This document shows positions 18,001 through 26,872 of a stretch of 46,770 bases of DNA, piece by piece. The translations under genes and the position numbers were made by a program. The first letter of the stretch is position 1; each line of letters begins with the position of its first letter. The stretch spans positions 1-46,770 of the forward strand of contig JAKOMP010000045.1 of assembly GCA_022241785.1 (NCBI GenBank). The letters run 5' to 3'. This stretch comes from Cyanocohniella sp. LLY (lineage in GTDB: Bacteria > Cyanobacteriota > Cyanobacteriia > Cyanobacteriales > Nostocaceae). The notes under the pieces were generated by a model, which was given only the letters and a program-made list of their open reading frames with translations, was not told the DNA's origin and did no database searches.

Positions 18001-19737
18001 GATTATGATGCCTTGCTGAATGAACTGAAGGCAAAAAACTACACCGCCACTACAATTGTGCATTTATGGAGTGTAACTGCTGTTGGTGATCTGGCTTCAG
18101 GACTCCTAGCAGTTGATCAAACCCAAGAAAAAGGTTTTTATAGCTTGTTGTTTTTAGCTCAAGCACTGGGCAAACAGCCGCTGACAAACCACAAACTTCA
18201 GATGACAGTTGTCTCCAATAATCTGCACTCAGTCATGGGAGAAGAGGCGCTCTGCCCAGAAAAAGCAACTATATTAGGCGCTGTGAAGATAATTCCCCAA
18301 GAATATCCCCACATCATTTGTCGTAGCATTGATATTGCCATTCCCCAGGAAGTAACTTGGCCAGACGAGAAACTTTTAGCAAATTTGCTCAACGAGTTAC
18401 AAACACCATCTTCTGATATTGTGATTGCCTACCGTGGTTCTCATCGCTGGGTGCAAACTTTTGAGCCAATCCGATTAGAAACAACAAAGCCATACACATC
18501 CAGATTAAAAAAACAAGGAGTGTACCTGATTACAGGTGGACTGGGCGGTGTGGGGCTGAGTTTAGCATCATATTTAGCCAATTCCGTACAAGCCAAACTA
18601 GTTCTCATCGGGCGTTCAGTTTTTCCCGCCAAAGAAGATTGGGAGCAATGGTTAGCTACTCGCGATCGCAATGATCGTATCAGTAGCAAAATTCGGCAAT
18701 TACAGGAACTAGAAGAATTAGGTGCAGAAGTTTTAGTCGAAAGCGCTGATGTCGCCAACCTCGAACAGATGCAAGCAGTAATAGCAAAAGTCCAGGCACA
18801 CTTTAGCCAAATCAATGGTGTGATTCATTGTGCTGGAGTTGCTGATTATGCAGGTGTGATTTCTCGCAGAACGCGAGAGATGACAGAAAGGATTATGGCT
18901 CCTAAAGTGAAGGGGACATTAGTCCTAGATAGCTTGTTAAAAGATGTTCAACTAGACTTTTTTGTTCTCTGTTCATCTCTGAGTTCCATCATTTACAGAA
19001 GTAAATTTAGTGAAGTTGGCTATTGTGCTGCCAATGAGTTTTTGGATGCATTTGCTCATTACAAAAACACTCAAACTAACACATTTACCGTTGCTATTAA
19101 TTGGAATGATTGGCAGGATGTGGGGATGTCAATTGAGGCAATTAACCGATTAGCTGAAAAACATGATATTGCTGATAAAAATTCTTTACTCATGGATGCT
19201 GTATCACCAGCCGAAGGGATTAAAATATTTGATACTATCCTAAATAGTAGCTTCCCTAGAATTGCCGTATCAACTCAAGAGTTAACAACTCTCATCGAAC
19301 GCGATCAAGATTTTAATGTACAAGCTTTTCTAGAATCTTTAGGCAACGCGAAGCAGTTAAAATCAACACATCCACGCCCTGAACTGAGTAATGCTTATGT
19401 GGCTCCTAGAAATGATACTGAAAAAAAGATTGTAGACATCTGGGAAAAAATCCTGGGGATTAAACTAGTAGGAATTTATGATAACTTCTTTGAACTTGGT
19501 GGTGATTCACTGCTGATAGTGAAGTTGAGAAACCAACTACAAAAAGTATTTCAGGAAGATGTATTAACAACTGATTTATTTGAATATCCTACGGTAAGTG
19601 CCTTAGCAGAATATTTACGCCATGAAATAGTTGAACAAGTGGTGATTCAGCAAGTTCATTCCCGCGCCAAAAGGCAAGAAAAAGCGATGACAGAAGAAGC
19701 AAACATGATCAAACAACGGAGAAAGTCACGTGGATAA
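15058..19737 (+). CDS. Type I PKS module: KS-AT-KR-ACP
   Basis: This 1559-residue modular polyketide synthase extends the N-methyl-aminoacyl chain by one ketide and reduces it to the beta-hydroxy level. KS catalytic residues are Cys181 (TACSTS), His317 (EAHGTGT) and His357 (KTNIGH). The AT has FPGQGAQ, GHSIGEY with Ser629 and HAFH at 725-728, the pattern of malonyl-CoA-specific ATs. No DH or ER motifs appear between AT and KR. The KR has GGLGGVG (1160-1166), with catalytic Ser1309, Tyr1322 and Asn1326, so it looks active. The ACP has LGGDSL (Ser1484). The frame opens at GTG 15058; ATG 15073 is an alternative start without a better ribosome-binding site. Its end overlaps the next gene by 8 bases, so the two PKS genes are translationally coupled. 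Confidence 0.94.
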   Translation: MSKLNMSESIEEIAIIGMAGRFPGAKNIADFWHNLQSGVESISFFTDEELTSTGINSNLFNEQNYIKSGFILEDIELFDALFFDINAKEAETTDPQHRLFLECAYIALENAGYDSTRIDNRIGVYAGASQNKYLTFDLNQDTVGSVTCYQTSIGNDQDYLATRVSYKLNLTGPSLSIQTACSTSLVSITLACQSLLNYQCDMTLAGGVSIHIPQKTGYLHEPGGTLSSDGHCYAFDAKAQGITIGNGVGVVVLKRLSDALADGDCIYAVIKGAAINNDGSAKVGFTAPSIDGQAEAIAEAMMLASVEPETINYIEAHGTGTALGDPIEIAALTKVFRTYTDKKSFCAIGSVKTNIGHLDTAAGIAGLIKTVLALQHKQIPPSLNFEQPNPKIDFANSPFYVNAELAEWTTGLTPRRAGVSSLGMGGTNAHVILEEAPTLPASSASRSWQLLLLSAKTESALETATQNLAQHLTQHPELNLADVAHTLQVGRREFKHRRIVVCQDTNDALNALNQQICPRVFTNVQQSSHCSLVFMFPGQGAQYVDMGKELYQTEPIFQQQIDLCCELLQPHLGWDLRTAIYPREPESQAAAEKLQQTAITQPTLFVIEYALAQLWMSWGISPSAMIGHSIGEYVAACLAGVFSLEDALSLVAMRGRLMQQLPGGAMLSVAKSAAEIKTLLNENLSLAACNAPSLCVISGTHADVDTIHQQLTALGVECRRLHTSHAFHSGMMAPMIEPFITEVQKVKLNPPQIPFISNVTGTWITAEQATDPNYWAKHLRQPVQFTAGISVLQQQPKPILLEVGPGRTLCTFAQKHSNVLGLCSLAHPKEKQSDVAFLLNTLGKLWLYGVQVDWSGFYTNERRHRLPLPTYPFERQRYWIENHQPQLPQSVKPSSLGKKLDIADWFYLPLWKQSIPPVPWKPKQLGNQKFCTLMLLDECGWGEKLVKRLELDGEDVITVKAGPKFVQLGDRTYSLNPQQPEDYDALLNELKAKNYTATTIVHLWSVTAVGDLASGLLAVDQTQEKGFYSLLFLAQALGKQPLTNHKLQMTVVSNNLHSVMGEEALCPEKATILGAVKIIPQEYPHIICRSIDIAIPQEVTWPDEKLLANLLNELQTPSSDIVIAYRGSHRWVQTFEPIRLETTKPYTSRLKKQGVYLITGGLGGVGLSLASYLANSVQAKLVLIGRSVFPAKEDWEQWLATRDRNDRISSKIRQLQELEELGAEVLVESADVANLEQMQAVIAKVQAHFSQINGVIHCAGVADYAGVISRRTREMTERIMAPKVKGTLVLDSLLKDVQLDFFVLCSSLSSIIYRSKFSEVGYCAANEFLDAFAHYKNTQTNTFTVAINWNDWQDVGMSIEAINRLAEKHDIADKNSLLMDAVSPAEGIKIFDTILNSSFPRIAVSTQELTTLIERDQDFNVQAFLESLGNAKQLKSTHPRPELSNAYVAPRNDTEKKIVDIWEKILGIKLVGIYDNFFELGGDSLLIVKLRNQLQKVFQEDVLTTDLFEYPTVSALAEYLRHEIVEQVVIQQVHSRAKRQEKAMTEEANMIKQRRKSRG

Positions 19738-22700
19738 TCAAGAAAGTGCTAATGCTTTGAAAGGCATAGCTGTAATTGGAATGGCTGGGCGTTTTCCCGG
19801 AGCCAAAAATGTTGATCTATTTTGGCAAAATCTCTGCAATGGTGTGGAATCTATTTCATTATTCAGTGATGATGAATTAATCAATTCCGGTATAGACCCA
19901 GAAGTATTAGCTGACCCCACTTATGTAAAAGCTAGGGCTGTACTAGAAGACATTGAAATGCTTGATGCTTCTTTCTTTGGCTTTACGCCCCAGGAAGCCA
20001 CAATCATGGACCCCCAACACCGTCTTTTCTTAGAATGTGCTTGGGAGGCGCTAGAAAATGCGGGTTATGATCCTAAAGGCCACAAAGAATTGACTGGCAT
20101 TTATGCCGGAACTAGCTTCAGTAGCTACTTAATTAATAACCTGCTGGCAGATCCTCACTCGAGTAAATCGGATTCTTTACTAATTGCCATTAGCAATGAA
20201 AAAGACTATCTATCTACACGAGTATCTTATAAGTTGAATTTGAAGGGTCCTAGTATTAGCGTCAACACCGCCTGTTCGACATCATTAGTAGCAGTTCACT
20301 TGGCTTGTCGAGGATTGCTGAGTTATCAATGTGATCAAGCCCTGGCGGGTGGAGTAACTATAGAAATTCCTCATAAAGAAGGTTATTTTTATCAGGAAGG
20401 TGGGATTACTTCCCCTGATGGTCACTGTCGTGCTTTTGATGCTCAAGCACAAGGTTGTCCTTCCGGAAACGGCGTAGGGATTGTGGTACTCAAGAGATTA
20501 GAGGATGCCGTGGCTGATGGTGATTGCATTTATGCAGTGATCAAAGGTTCTGCAATTAATAATGACGGTGCGGATAAAGTGAGTTTCACTGCACCCAGTG
20601 TCGCAGGTCAAGCAGAAGTGATTGCTGAGGCGCAAGCGATCGCCGGATTCGAGCCGGAAACATTCACCTATATTGAGACGCACGGAACTGGTACAGCCCT
20701 GGGTGATCCCATTGAAATTAGGGCGCTAAAAAAGGCTTTTAGCACCGACAAAAATCACAAGGGCTTCTGTGCTATTGGTTCAGTCAAAACTAATGTCAGT
20801 CATCTGAATGTAGCATCTGGTGTCACCGGCTTAATTAAAACAGTTCTGGCACTCAAGCATCAACAAATACCGCCGACTTTGCACTTTCAAAAACCCAACC
20901 CAGAAATAGACTTTGTTAACAGCCCTTTTTACGTCAATACTCAGCTTTGTGAATGGCAAACCAACGGAACACCACGTCGGGCTGGGGTGAGTTCTTTTGG
21001 TCTGGGAGGGACTAATGCTCACGTTGTATTAGAAGAAGCTCCGCTAGTTGAATCTTCTGGCAAATCTCGTCCTTGGCAGTTACTAATGTTGTCTGCCAAA
21101 ACGAATTCAGCGTTAGAGACCACAACTACAAATTTGCTCAATCACCTCCAGCAGCACCCAGAACTGAACCTTGCTGACGTGGCTTATACATTGCAAGTTG
21201 GTCGTCATCCATTTACTCATCGGCGCACGGTTGTTTGCGAAAATATTCAAGATGCCATCATTGCCCTCCAGAATCCCAAACGTGTTTTGACTAGCACAGA
21301 GGAGACGAGTGAGCGTCCTGTAGCGTTCATGTTTACTGGTTTAGGAACTCAGTACATCGATATGGCTGAGGAACTTTATCAGATAGAGCCAACTTTTCAA
21401 GCACAGATTGATTTGTGTTGTTCTCTATTCCAACCTTTGTTGGGAGTTGATCTCAAAGAAATCATTTATCCTACTTCTCAATCAACAAAACAAGAAGCAA
21501 CAAAAGAAAAAACGGGTCTCGATTTACGCCAGATGCTTGGACGTGATACCCAACCAGTAGACCCCGCTACACAAAAACTGAATCAAACCTATCTGACTCA
21601 ACCAGCACTGTTTACCATTGAGTATGCTTTAGCTCAATTATGGATGTCCTGGGGTATTCGTCCAGTGGCGATGATTGGCTATAGCATTGGGGAATATGTG
21701 GCAGCAACATTGGCAGGGGTATTATCCCTAGAAGATGCGATTCTTCTAGTTGCCAAAAGAGCGCAAATGATTCAAGAGTTGCCAGGGGGAGCAATGCTAG
21801 CAGTTCCCTTGACAGAAGAACAAGTGCAACCTTTCTTGAGCGAAAACCTTTCGTTATCAGCAATTAACGGGTCATCCCAATGCGTTCTGGCTGGAACAAT
21901 GGAGGCGGTAGCAGAATTAGAACAACAGCTCATTACCAAGGGGTTAGCCTGTCGGCGATTGCAAACTTCCCATGCTTTCCATTCTTTCATGATGGAGGCG
22001 ATCGCAGACTCTTTGACTGCACTCGTGCAAACTATCAGTCTCAAACCACCACAAATTCCTTATCTATCCAATGTTACCGGAACTTGGATTACACCAGAGC
22101 AAGCCACAAATCCCAGCTACTGGACACAGCATATGTGCCAACCTGTGCGCTTTGCTGAGGGAGTAAATCAGTTGTGGACACAACATAGTCCCATTTTGTT
22201 GGAGATAGGGCCAGGACAGGCATTAAGCAGCTTGACGATGCAATGTTTAGATCATATTTCTAGTGATAGCTTGGTAGTGTTATCTTCGTTGCGTTATGCC
22301 TACGAGCGACAATCTGATGTTGCTTTTATGTTGAACACATTAGGGCAGTTATGGCTTGCAGGAGTCAAGATAGATTGGTCGGAATTTCATGCCCATGAAC
22401 GCCGATATCGCCTCCCCTTGCCAACATACCCCTTTGAGCGAAAAAGATATTGGATTGAACCGCAAACATTATCTCCAGCACAAAGAAATTTCCAGCCCAA
22501 GTTAACAGTATCAGAACTTTGGCAATCTCTGGTAGAAGCTGGTCAACTCCAAGCTAGTGCAGGAGCTTTAGAATTTGACGAGCAAATCTCTCACGAGAAA
22601 AGACAGTCGTTTGATCGTTTATATATTGCTTATATTAATCTGGCTATAACACAGTTAGGCGCTTTCAGCAATCCAAATAAAAAATATTCCCTAGAGGAGT

Positions 22701-25648
22701 TATTTGACCAATCTCAAATTATTCCTCCCTATAAAGAATTGTTAGCTCGATGGTTGGAAATATTGGTAGAACAAGGTCAGTTACATCAAGAACAAGAGCT
22801 ATTTACTAAATTTTTACCAATATCAACAAACTTTGTTAATGAGCTTTTGGTCGAAGTCCAAACCAAATGGGTAGACACGTCGCAACATATCGATTTATTG
22901 CAACTCTATGGCGAAAATATGGTCGCTCTGCTTACTGGTAAAAAAGAACCATTAGAGTTCCATGTTTCTACTTTGTTAAAGGAAGGAGAATTTTCACTCC
23001 AAGAATCGCCTGAGAATAAGTACTATAACTCAATCATGCGGGTATGCTTAGAACAGGTATTAAAATCTTTACTACCTCAAGTTAATCTCAGAATTCTGGA
23101 AATTGGTGGTGGAACTGGAACCGGTACGGAAGAGATATTACCTATACTGCCATCAGATAAAACTAATTATACTTTCACTGACGTAGGAGGTTTTTTCCTC
23201 AACGCAGCTAAAAAGAAATTTAGCGATTACCCATTTATCGAATATCGATTGCTAGACCTGGAGCGATCGCCACAAGAACAGGGATACTCAAGCCATTGCT
23301 TTGATGTGATTATAGCCTTTCAGGTGCTACACGTAGCTCGAAATATAGGAGAAACTCTAGATCACATTCGCTCTTTACTTGCTCCCGGAGGTTTACTTCT
23401 ATTTTGGGAAACAACTCAACCTCGGTTGGAATTTGAGTTCATTGACGCTTTGCTCATGAATCCGATAGAAGATCCAGAAAGCGATGGTCTCCGACCGACC
23501 GGAGGTCATCGCAATATGTGTAATCCCTTTTTATCCCAGGAACAGTGGCAAAAAGAACTCAAATTTCATGGTTTTGAGGAGGTGACAGCTTTCTCCGACT
23601 TCGCACCTTTTACAGACCACATAATTGTCGCTCAGGCTTCTGCGTCAGCAACACAGGAAGTACCCGCAGCATTTACAGCTTTGCTTCATGAAGCAGATGT
23701 AAGCAATACACAAGAAGTGTCATTAGGCAAAAAGCCCAACATTGCTAACTGGTTCTACATCCCTTCATGGAAACGTTCACTACCACCACAATCAAACGCT
23801 CAAATCAAACAAGCAGAATCCTGGTTGGTATTTGTCGATGAGTATGGATTAGGCGATAAAATTGTCAATCGGCTCGAACTTGAAGGTCATAATGTGATTA
23901 CTGTGAGAATTGGAGAGCAATTTAGCAGTATCAGTGCATCTTCAAAAGAGCAACTTGGTAAGTGTACATATACAATAGACCCTCAACAACGGGATAATTA
24001 CAACACCCTGCTTCAAGAACTTCACGCCCAAGACTTCATCCCAAACAGAATTATTCATCTGTGGAGTGTCACACAGTCAGAACCTGTAGACTGGAACACA
24101 ACCCAAGAACAAGGATTCCACAGTTTGCTATTTTTGGCACAGGCGCTGGGAAAACAGAAATTTACCGATAAATTACAGCTTGCAGTCATCTCCAATAATA
24201 TGCAAGCTGTGACCGGAGTAGAAAATCTCTGTCCAGAAAAAGCGACTGTACTTGGACTTGTGAAAGTCATCCCACAAGAATATTCAAATATTAAATGTCG
24301 CAGCATTGATATTACTATTCCCTCACCAGGAAGTTGGCAAGAAGAGAAATTTGTCAATCAACTGCTGACAGAACTCAAAGCCAATTCTTTTGACTCAGTG
24401 ATTGCTTACCGTGGTTTGGAACGTTGGATACAAACCTTTGAGTCTGTGCAATTAGATGGAAATATCACCGAGACACCCAAATTAAGAGAAAAAGGAGTCT
24501 ACTTAATTACTGGTGGACTGGAAGATATAGGACTGGCGATCGCCGAACATCTAGCGAAGACAGTACAAGCAAAACTGCTGATTTTAGAAGCCGAAGATTT
24601 TCCTAACTGTCAGGACTGGGAACAGTGGCTGACAACTCATGATCAGCAAGATCACATCAGCCTCAAGATTCACAAAGCGCAGGAATTAGAAAATCTGGGT
24701 GCAAAGGTCTTAATTAAAAGCGTTGATGTGGTAAATTTAGCACAAATGCAAAGTGCTATTGTTGGAATCCAAGAACAGTTGGGTCAACTCAACGGGGTAT
24801 TCCACACAGATAAGATGCCTGTAGAGAAGTTATTCACTCCTATTGTAGAGATAGATCCAACGGAGTACGAACAGCAATTTAAACAAAAAAGACAAGAACT
24901 CTTAGTATTAGAAAAGATTTTACAGTCCCCAAAACTGGACTTTTGTCTATTGATGTCTTCATTAACTTCTGTTTTAGGAGGATTAGGTTCTGCTAGCTAC
25001 TCAGCAACAAGTCTTTTGATGGACACTTTTGCTTACGAGCATAATCAGAAGAATCCTGTTCCTTGGATGAGCATTAACTGGGATGCATGGCAATTGGAAA
25101 CAGATAACCAACAAATATTTACTAGTACAACTTTTGCAGAATTCGCCATCCAACCCCAAGAAGGTCTCAATGTCCTTGAACGTATTCTTTGGTGGAGTCA
25201 ATATCATCAAATAGTTGTTTCAACTGGAAATTTACAATCTAGGATTGACCAATGGATTAAGCTAGAACCTTTACAAGAGAAAAATACTGACCAAAAATTA
25301 AATTTATCTTCTTCCCACTCAAGGCCAAATTTAAAGAATGCTTATGTTGCTCCTAGTAACGATGTAGAGCGCAAGCTGGCTGATATTTTTCAAGAATTGC
25401 TAGGTATTGAGCCAATCGGTATTTATGACAGCTTTTTTGCATTAGGTGGCGACTCTCTCACAGGAACTGTACTGATTTCCCAGATTCGCAAAATTTTCCA
25501 GATAGAACTACCAGTTCGTTCGCTCTTTGAAGCACCCACTATAGCTGAGTTAGCTTTGGTAATTGAAGAAATTCTTATAGAAGAAATAGAACAATTATCT
25601 GTCAATGCGGAAATAGATAAAACTTTTGATATGCAGTTGTCAAATTAG
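19730..25648 (+). CDS. Type I PKS module: KS-AT-MT-degenerate KR-ACP
   Basis: This 1972-residue PKS has KS residues Cys182 (TACSTS), His318 (ETHGTGT) and His358, but the last motif reads KTNVSH instead of KTNxGH. The AT is unusual: FTGLGTQ replaces FPGQGxQ and GYSIGEY replaces GHSIGEY (Ser652 kept), while HAFH at 748-751 remains. A methyltransferase lies at about 915-1290 (EIGGGTGTGT from 1124, LDLERSPQEQG, QVLHVA), as C- or O-methyltransferase. The KR is eroded: GGLEDIG at 1595-1601 in place of GGLGGIG, and Tyr1757 is followed by Ser1761 where Asn is expected, so it is probably inactive. The ACP has LGGDSL (Ser1909). The GTG start has GGAG 9 bases upstream inside the previous gene. I infer an alpha-substituted beta-keto unit, and the AT may take hydroxymalonyl-ACP made by the next four genes. 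Confidence 0.92.
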   Translation: MDNQESANALKGIAVIGMAGRFPGAKNVDLFWQNLCNGVESISLFSDDELINSGIDPEVLADPTYVKARAVLEDIEMLDASFFGFTPQEATIMDPQHRLFLECAWEALENAGYDPKGHKELTGIYAGTSFSSYLINNLLADPHSSKSDSLLIAISNEKDYLSTRVSYKLNLKGPSISVNTACSTSLVAVHLACRGLLSYQCDQALAGGVTIEIPHKEGYFYQEGGITSPDGHCRAFDAQAQGCPSGNGVGIVVLKRLEDAVADGDCIYAVIKGSAINNDGADKVSFTAPSVAGQAEVIAEAQAIAGFEPETFTYIETHGTGTALGDPIEIRALKKAFSTDKNHKGFCAIGSVKTNVSHLNVASGVTGLIKTVLALKHQQIPPTLHFQKPNPEIDFVNSPFYVNTQLCEWQTNGTPRRAGVSSFGLGGTNAHVVLEEAPLVESSGKSRPWQLLMLSAKTNSALETTTTNLLNHLQQHPELNLADVAYTLQVGRHPFTHRRTVVCENIQDAIIALQNPKRVLTSTEETSERPVAFMFTGLGTQYIDMAEELYQIEPTFQAQIDLCCSLFQPLLGVDLKEIIYPTSQSTKQEATKEKTGLDLRQMLGRDTQPVDPATQKLNQTYLTQPALFTIEYALAQLWMSWGIRPVAMIGYSIGEYVAATLAGVLSLEDAILLVAKRAQMIQELPGGAMLAVPLTEEQVQPFLSENLSLSAINGSSQCVLAGTMEAVAELEQQLITKGLACRRLQTSHAFHSFMMEAIADSLTALVQTISLKPPQIPYLSNVTGTWITPEQATNPSYWTQHMCQPVRFAEGVNQLWTQHSPILLEIGPGQALSSLTMQCLDHISSDSLVVLSSLRYAYERQSDVAFMLNTLGQLWLAGVKIDWSEFHAHERRYRLPLPTYPFERKRYWIEPQTLSPAQRNFQPKLTVSELWQSLVEAGQLQASAGALEFDEQISHEKRQSFDRLYIAYINLAITQLGAFSNPNKKYSLEELFDQSQIIPPYKELLARWLEILVEQGQLHQEQELFTKFLPISTNFVNELLVEVQTKWVDTSQHIDLLQLYGENMVALLTGKKEPLEFHVSTLLKEGEFSLQESPENKYYNSIMRVCLEQVLKSLLPQVNLRILEIGGGTGTGTEEILPILPSDKTNYTFTDVGGFFLNAAKKKFSDYPFIEYRLLDLERSPQEQGYSSHCFDVIIAFQVLHVARNIGETLDHIRSLLAPGGLLLFWETTQPRLEFEFIDALLMNPIEDPESDGLRPTGGHRNMCNPFLSQEQWQKELKFHGFEEVTAFSDFAPFTDHIIVAQASASATQEVPAAFTALLHEADVSNTQEVSLGKKPNIANWFYIPSWKRSLPPQSNAQIKQAESWLVFVDEYGLGDKIVNRLELEGHNVITVRIGEQFSSISASSKEQLGKCTYTIDPQQRDNYNTLLQELHAQDFIPNRIIHLWSVTQSEPVDWNTTQEQGFHSLLFLAQALGKQKFTDKLQLAVISNNMQAVTGVENLCPEKATVLGLVKVIPQEYSNIKCRSIDITIPSPGSWQEEKFVNQLLTELKANSFDSVIAYRGLERWIQTFESVQLDGNITETPKLREKGVYLITGGLEDIGLAIAEHLAKTVQAKLLILEAEDFPNCQDWEQWLTTHDQQDHISLKIHKAQELENLGAKVLIKSVDVVNLAQMQSAIVGIQEQLGQLNGVFHTDKMPVEKLFTPIVEIDPTEYEQQFKQKRQELLVLEKILQSPKLDFCLLMSSLTSVLGGLGSASYSATSLLMDTFAYEHNQKNPVPWMSINWDAWQLETDNQQIFTSTTFAEFAIQPQEGLNVLERILWWSQYHQIVVSTGNLQSRIDQWIKLEPLQEKNTDQKLNLSSSHSRPNLKNAYVAPSNDVERKLADIFQELLGIEPIGIYDSFFALGGDSLTGTVLISQIRKIFQIELPVRSLFEAPTIAELALVIEEILIEEIEQLSVNAEIDKTFDMQLSN

Positions 25649-25668
25649 GTTAGTTCAGGATAAAAATC

Positions 25669-26532
25669 ATGAAAATTCAAGTTGTAGGTGTAGTTGGAGC
25701 AGGTGTGATGGGAATTGGGTTAGCCCAAAATCTCGCCCAAACTGGTCATCAAGTAATTCTAGTAGATATTTCCGCAGAAATTTTGGAACGTGCCCAGGCA
25801 CAAATCAAAAAAAACATTCGTTTTCAAGGATTTTTCAATAAAAATGAAAAATTAGAAAATCCAGAAGATATTCTACATAAAATCAAGTTTTCTCAAAATT
25901 ATCATTTTTTTGAAAAAGCTGAATTTGTGATTGAAAATGCTACGGAAAAGTGGGATATTAAGAAAGGGATATACACGCAGCTTGATGCCATCTGTCCCGA
26001 TAACACCGTATTTGCAGCCAATACTTCTGCTATTTCCATTACTCGCATTGCTTCTGTCACTAAACGTGCTGACAAAGTTGTGGGAATGCACTTTATGAAC
26101 CCAGTACCAATGAAAGCAATGGTGGAAATGATTCGCGGGTATCACACATCTGACCAAACCATCTCGACAGCAAAAGAATTGTTGTCACAGATGGGTAAAG
26201 AAAGCATCCTCGTCAATGATTCGCCTGGTTTTGTTTCCAATCGAGTTCTCATGTTGACGATCAATGAAGCCATTTTCTTACTACAAGACCAAGTTGCTTC
26301 AGCGGAAGAAGTGGATAGAATTTTCAAAACTTGTTTCGGTCACAAGATGGGACCCTTGGAAACTGCTGATTTAATCGGATTAGATACGATTCTTTTTTCC
26401 ATTGAAGTTTTGTATGAAAGTTTCAACGATAGTAAATACAGACCTTGTTCGTTACTGAAAAAAATGGTAGATGCAGGATTGCATGGTCGTAAAACTGGAC
26501 AAGGTTTCTATGCTTATAGCGAAGCAATTTGA
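25669..26532 (+). CDS. 3-hydroxyacyl-CoA dehydrogenase family, FkbK-like (glyceryl-ACP oxidation)
   Basis: This 287-residue NAD-dependent dehydrogenase has the Rossmann GAGVMG at 10-15, the ANTSAISIT segment near 117-125 and the catalytic HFMNPVP at 141-147, all standard for the 3-hydroxyacyl-CoA dehydrogenase family. The genes after it encode an ACP with the GFVNS motif, an acyl-CoA dehydrogenase and an FkbH-type HAD protein. In that context it is best read as the enzyme that oxidises glyceryl-ACP to 2-hydroxy-3-oxopropionyl-ACP on the way to hydroxymalonyl-ACP, a known route in FK520, ansamitocin and zwittermicin pathways. AGGA lies about 8 bases before the ATG, and the PKS stop is 20 bases upstream, so it is in the same operon. 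A fatty-acid catabolic role is unlikely here. Confidence 0.88.
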   Translation: MKIQVVGVVGAGVMGIGLAQNLAQTGHQVILVDISAEILERAQAQIKKNIRFQGFFNKNEKLENPEDILHKIKFSQNYHFFEKAEFVIENATEKWDIKKGIYTQLDAICPDNTVFAANTSAISITRIASVTKRADKVVGMHFMNPVPMKAMVEMIRGYHTSDQTISTAKELLSQMGKESILVNDSPGFVSNRVLMLTINEAIFLLQDQVASAEEVDRIFKTCFGHKMGPLETADLIGLDTILFSIEVLYESFNDSKYRPCSLLKKMVDAGLHGRKTGQGFYAYSEAI

Positions 26533-26579
26533 AGTTAAAAAATCAAATATAATTGTATTAAAAATAAGTGAATTTTAAA

Positions 26580-26831
26580 ATGCCAGAAATCCCAGTAAAA
26601 ATTAAAGAATTCCTATCTCGTTTTTTTCGTAATCATGACTTACAGTTAGATGAGGATATCTTCGCTCTTGGTTTTGTCAACTCTATGTTTGCCATGCAAC
26701 TTGTCTTATTTATTGAACAAGAATTTCAGATTACTATTGAAAACGAAGACTTAGATTTTGCCAACTTTAAAACAATCAATGCTATGACTTGTCTGATAGA
26801 AAGCAAAATAAATTTAGTTCCGCAAACATAA
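26580..26831 (+). CDS. Discrete acyl carrier protein, FkbJ-like (glyceryl/hydroxymalonyl-ACP)
   Basis: This 83-residue free-standing carrier protein has LGFVNSMFAMQLV at 30-42, with Ser35 as the phosphopantetheine attachment site. The FVNS context in place of the usual LGxDSL is characteristic of the small ACPs that carry glyceryl, hydroxymalonyl or methoxymalonyl units. The chain would be loaded by the FkbH-like protein and oxidised by the two flanking dehydrogenases, then offered to a PKS acyltransferase. The frame is open from GTG 26568, but I prefer ATG 26580, since carrier proteins of this kind start shortly before the first helix; the ribosome-binding site is weak for both. Gaps of 47 and 41 bases to its neighbours fit one operon. 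Confidence 0.88.
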   Translation: MPEIPVKIKEFLSRFFRNHDLQLDEDIFALGFVNSMFAMQLVLFIEQEFQITIENEDLDFANFKTINAMTCLIESKINLVPQT

Positions 26832-26872
26832 GTTTTTGATATTTGTAAAAATTTTTATATGGAAGTCAAAAC

